Shown in pieces: positions 6,473 to 8,491 of a stretch of 8,491 bases of DNA; position 1 is the stretch's first letter; every line of letters starts with the position of its first letter. The stretch comes from CAJWKT01 sp964465375 (lineage in GTDB: Bacteria; Pseudomonadota; Gammaproteobacteria; Steroidobacterales; Rariloculaceae). The position numbers and the translations under genes are program-made. The stretch covers positions 1 to 8,491 of the forward strand of contig CAYXIJ010000046.1 in NCBI GenBank assembly GCA_964465375.1, read 5' to 3'. A model generated the notes under the pieces. The model worked only from the letters and a program-made list of their open reading frames with translations, did not search any database and was not told the DNA's origin.

Positions 6473-7060
6473 ATGGGTATGGCGAGAATCAGTTATTTAG
6501 CACCTGACGAGGTGGAGGATATAGAAGCACGGAAGTGGCTTGAGGATGCCATCTCAAAAGGCCGGCCTGGACCAGAGAATCAATCAATCCGTGCACATCA
6601 GGTGGGTGTGATGCGGTCTTTTATGCACACACGAGACCTCCTCTTCAACAAAAAAACTCAACCCGGCGTAGTTGAGCACGATCTCAAGGAGTTAGCCCGT
6701 GCCTATGTTGCTCTTAGTCTAGACTGCGATTACTGAAGCAACCAGGGTAGCGCCCGTGAGGCGCGGCAAGACCCAGAGCATCGACTCAATGATATTGCTA
6801 ACTATCTTAAGTCAGACCGTTTCAGTAGCCGCGAGAAAATAGCTCTTCGCTACACCGATGCGATCTTATGGAATCCGGCCCTTGCAGATGATGTGCTCTG
6901 GGATGACTTGCATGCTGAGTTTACGGAGCCGGAGATAGTTGAGTTTGGTTACTGGGTAGGATTTACATCAGGCGGACAGCGTTGGCTGCATACATTGCAT
7001 TCGCGCCAAGGTGAATTAGCGGCTTACATGAACGAGAAAGAAAAGAAACCAGAAGGGTAG
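6473..7060 (+). CDS. Carboxymuconolactone decarboxylase/AhpD-like protein, probable selenoprotein with in-frame UGA at codon 88 (CxxU)
   Basis: AhpD-like CMD proteins are small all-helical proteins whose CxxC pair does thiol redox chemistry, for example peroxide or disulfide reduction. Conceptual translation gives 87 residues, an in-frame TGA (6734-6736), then 107 residues to TAG at 7058-7060. The N-terminal part fits the family: ARISYLAPDEV (4-14), IRAHQVGVMRSF (38-49) and DLKELARAYVAL (70-81), leading to C85-D-Y-[TGA88]-S-N-Q-G-S. Relatives have C-x-Y-C-x-N-Q there as I know the family, so TGA replaces the second redox Cys. The C-terminal part also fits: SSREKIALRYTDAILWNP, then FTEPEIVEFGYWVGFTSGGQRW. 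Nothing downstream has decayed, and a SECIS-like hairpin follows. The best call is a 195-residue selenoprotein; a nonsense mutant or sequencing error remains possible. A second ATG at 6479 may be the real start. The product is cytoplasmic, with no signal peptide. No Sec synthesis genes lie in the window. Confidence 0.78.
6745..6774 (+). promoter_or_regulatory. Candidate bacterial SECIS element just after the in-frame UGA
   Basis: GCGCC (6750-6754) pairs perfectly with GGCGC (6760-6764), five G-C pairs, enclosing the 5-nt loop CGTGA. An outer helix GGGT (6745-6748) with ACCC (6771-6774) is possible, with a one-sided bulge. Eighteen bases separate the TGA from the loop, and the second loop base is G. 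This meets the general bacterial SECIS model as I know it: a short stem shortly after UGA and a G among the first two loop bases. The hairpin lies inside coding sequence, as expected for bacterial SECIS bound by SelB. GC-rich hairpins also arise by chance. Confidence 0.6.
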
Positions 7061-7111
7061 TAAAACCTTAGACGACCCTATCTAGGTTGGAAGTTTCCCT
7101 CTTCTGCGTGA

Positions 7112-7498
7112 TTACCGGACTTGGAATCCAGATCCAGGGGTATACTCCGCACCGTCAGATCGAGTCGCAACTGTCCAAGCAGCCGCAGGTCTACCGTCCT
7201 TCATCGGATGCCCCGTTATATTGAGCCTTGTGCCAGGAGAAAAATCACTTTTACGAATTCCGGCACGCATCAAAGTACTCGGTCCCTCTGCCTCAAAGCC
7301 CCAAGTAGTAACAGACCCATCTTCGTTTGTGACGTCTACCAAAAGCCAGGAATGTGGGTTGGAATATTGAAATTCCTTAACGACGCCTTCGACAGTGACT
7401 TCCTTTTCAAAGTCAAACATAGCCGTAGAGTGATGAGCCATCGAAGTAGCCACTGTTAATGCACAGATGGCACCGAAAACAACAGAAATTTTTCTCAT
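7112..7498 (-). CDS. DUF6152 family secreted protein (stand-alone copy)
   Basis: A 128-residue protein with a classical signal peptide (1-21; MRKISVVFGAICALTVATSM then A) ending at H22-H23-S24, so the mature chain may begin with His-His-Ser. It shows the full family pattern: VTVEGVVKEFQYSNPHSWLL (34-53), TWGFEAEGPSTLMRAGI (65-81), a Pro-Gly-Thr turn (88-90), GHPMKDGRPAAAW (96-108) and RSDGAEY (113-119). The start ATG has GGAG eight bases upstream (7507-7510), a good ribosome site. It converges on the CMD-like gene with 51 bp between, and is divergent from the DUF6644-like pair. It has no cysteines in the mature part, unlike the copy at 5919-6338. The role is unknown; periplasmic metal or ligand binding is inferred only from the conserved histidines. 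Confidence 0.93.
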   Translation of the reverse strand: MRKISVVFGAICALTVATSMAHHSTAMFDFEKEVTVEGVVKEFQYSNPHSWLLVDVTNEDGSVTTWGFEAEGPSTLMRAGIRKSDFSPGTRLNITGHPMKDGRPAAAWTVATRSDGAEYTPGSGFQVR

Positions 7499-7707
7499 AC
7501 CACTATCTCCGACTCTCTATCTTCACTGGAGGATATCCTATTGTCCTACAGCCATGACACAAATATCTACCCCTCTTAACAGACTTACTGCGTACGGGCG
7601 GGTCTATTCGAGTGCAAATGAGATGATTTAAAGACCAAAATGTTCCATCGCGTGGAGTTATCGTGGATGATGTTACACAGGCCGTATTAATCGTGAGGCT
7701 TTAGCTT
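7499..7707. promoter_or_regulatory. Divergent intergenic region (DUF6152 / membrane protein pair)
   Basis: These 209 bp separate divergent starts and must hold promoters for both. An 8-bp palindrome GGATATCC is at 7531-7538. GAGG at about 7695-7698 is the ribosome site for the plus-strand gene at 7708. No convincing -35/-10 pair, known operator or RNA gene was seen. Confidence 0.35.
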
Positions 7708-8190
7708 ATGGCTTTGCTCCAGTGGCTTGAAGGAACCAGATTCTCCGATTGGGTGCTAACCTCAATGATCGGATTCCCCCTTATGCTGAGTTTGCACGCT
7801 GTTGGTATGGCTATTTCGGTGGGTCTTTTAATTGCTCTGAATCTTCGTTTGCTTGGCTTGTTTCGGGTTATTTCTTGGTCTTTCATGCTGCGCACACTTG
7901 AACTCGTGTGGCTAGGTCTCTGTGTCAACTTTCTTTCGGGGGTGGCGTTATTTTTGCCAAGGGGTGCAGAGTACGTACGAGATCCTGCATTCATTACTAA
8001 AATATTTTTGATATGTATAGGCGTATCAATTACTTGTTACCTACGGAAAATGCTAGCGTGTCAGTCTGAGTCGTGGCATGTGAACAGAGGGGTACCCCCG
8101 CAGCTAAGATTTTGTGCCGTAGTTTCAATATTGGTTTGGTTTGGCACCATAATGTCAGGTCGGCTGATTGCATATGTCGGGTCATTCTAG
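7708..8190 (+). CDS. DUF6644-like multi-pass inner-membrane protein
   Basis: A 160-residue hydrophobic protein with about four membrane segments (roughly 22-45, 62-84, 96-112, 134-158). Features shared with the next gene are a His in the first membrane helix (LSLHAVGM, His30), N-L-R-L-L-G at its cytoplasmic end (45-50), a Gly-rich helix (NFLSGVALF) and a loop GAEYVRDPAFITK (86-98) that matches the family's G-x-x-Y-x-x-[ND]-P-x-F pattern. It ends in a helix with WFGTIMSGRLIAY (144-156). I place it in DUF6644 from memory of such paired membrane proteins near DUF6152 genes; function unknown. Membrane histidines could bind haem or metal, which is only inference. GAGG precedes the ATG by about nine bases. 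The second membrane gene starts 9 bp after its stop, so the two form an operon and perhaps a heterodimer. Confidence 0.78.
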   Translation: MALLQWLEGTRFSDWVLTSMIGFPLMLSLHAVGMAISVGLLIALNLRLLGLFRVISWSFMLRTLELVWLGLCVNFLSGVALFLPRGAEYVRDPAFITKIFLICIGVSITCYLRKMLACQSESWHVNRGVPPQLRFCAVVSILVWFGTIMSGRLIAYVGSF

Positions 8191-8199
8191 GAATAACGT

Positions 8200-8491
8200 A
8201 TGGACCTAAATACCGCAGTGAACTGGATATCTGAAACTGCACTCTCTGGCTGGGTCACTGGTTCGCCATGGCTCTGGCCTGGACTGGAAACACTCCATTT
8301 TTTTGGTCTTAGCGTACTAATTGGTGGTTTGGTGATCATGGATTTGCGTGTTATGGGCTACAAATTCGGCTTACCATTGGACGTCGTTTACCGGATTATG
8401 CCGCTGATTTTTGTTGGCTTTGCTATCAACGCGTGCACTGGGTTTCTCTTTGTATGGGAGATCCTCACCGCTATGCAGTGAATTATGCGTT
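8200..8491 (+). CDS. Second DUF6644-like membrane protein, apparent one-base frameshift, runs off the right edge
   Basis: ATG at 8200 is preceded by AGGA with a seven-base spacer. As written, the frame ends at TGA 8479-8481 after 93 residues: a tryptophan-rich N-terminus, a helix with E30-T-L-H33-F-F-G-L, M47-D-L-R-V-M-G (47-53), and a second helix IMPLIFVGFAINACTGFLFVW (67-86). After Trp86 the encoded tail EILTAMQ has no family character. Moving one base in the GGG run at 8456-8458 gives instead G-D-P-H-R-Y-A-V-N-Y-A up to the window edge. That matches the GAEYVRDPAF loop of the upstream paralogue and the usual loop of the family. The gene is therefore probably about 160 residues long and continues beyond 8491. 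The missing base is either a homopolymer sequencing error or a real recent frameshift mutation. Confidence 0.75.

Noticed and set aside
6473..6736. The CMD-like gene read as a complete 87-aa protein ending at TGA
   Set aside because: The conserved second half of the family follows in the same frame without any further stop, so the short form lacks half of the fold and ends in the middle of the redox motif.
6734..6736. A variant genetic code in which UGA is always sense
   Set aside because: rarA and the isomerase ORF end in TGA at positions consistent with full-length or natural C-termini, so UGA acts as a normal stop here.
7061..7111. AACCT/AGGTT repeat between the convergent CMD and DUF6152 genes as a bidirectional terminator
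   Set aside because: The stem is only five pairs with a long loop and no T tract on either strand.
8440..8481. Programmed ribosomal frameshift in the second membrane protein
   Set aside because: No slippery heptamer or following structure was recognised at 8450-8460; a one-base loss in a G run is the simpler explanation.
1..8491. CRISPR array, tRNA, rRNA, insertion sequence or phage genes
   Set aside because: Both strands were scanned by eye: no regularly spaced repeats, tRNA-like cloverleaf, transposase motifs or terminal inverted repeats were seen.

Overview
The window looks like part of a marine or aquatic proteobacterial genome, most likely gammaproteobacterial. This rests on the style of its RarA, rhomboid, DUF2237 and DUF6152/DUF6644-type proteins, the moderate base composition by eye, and the 100-N scaffold gap typical of a draft or metagenome assembly. 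Taxonomy is an inference. The standard code applies: rarA and the isomerase ORF both end in TGA.

Layout. On the minus strand, from the left edge: a secreted two-domain protein (1-788, cut by the window edge), a secreted cyclophilin-type peptidyl-prolyl isomerase ORF interrupted by an assembly gap (894-1844), and rarA (1920-3257). On the plus strand, divergent from rarA, is a rhomboid intramembrane protease (3331-4110). It converges on a small unknown protein (minus, start corrected to 4389). A gene-free AT-rich stretch follows (4390-4768), then a minus-strand group: DUF6152-like (6338 to 5919), a secreted partner overlapping it by one base (5919 to 5194), and DUF2237 (5140 to 4769). Divergent from that group is a carboxymuconolactone decarboxylase/AhpD-like gene on the plus strand (6473-7060), then a third DUF6152 gene on the minus strand (7498-7112), and two tandem DUF6644-like membrane proteins on the plus strand (7708 to the right edge).

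Main result. The CMD-like gene appears to end after 87 codons at a TGA, but the frame stays open for 107 more sense codons that clearly encode the rest of the CMD fold. The TGA lies where the second cysteine of the redox CxxC motif belongs (C85-D-Y-TGA88). A GC-only hairpin with a G-containing loop starts 14 nt after it, at the spacing expected of a bacterial SECIS. The best reading is a CxxU selenoprotein of 195 residues. The rival reading is a nonsense mutation.

Second result. The first gene fuses a DUF6152 domain to a second domain. Elsewhere in the window the same two domains are separate, translationally coupled genes (5919-6338 and 5194-5919). This natural fusion suggests the two products work together in the periplasm. 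All three DUF6152 proteins carry His-His-Ser just at or after the predicted signal-peptide end and a conserved Pro-His, so metal binding is a reasonable hypothesis. The last gene carries an apparent one-base deletion in a G run near the right edge.
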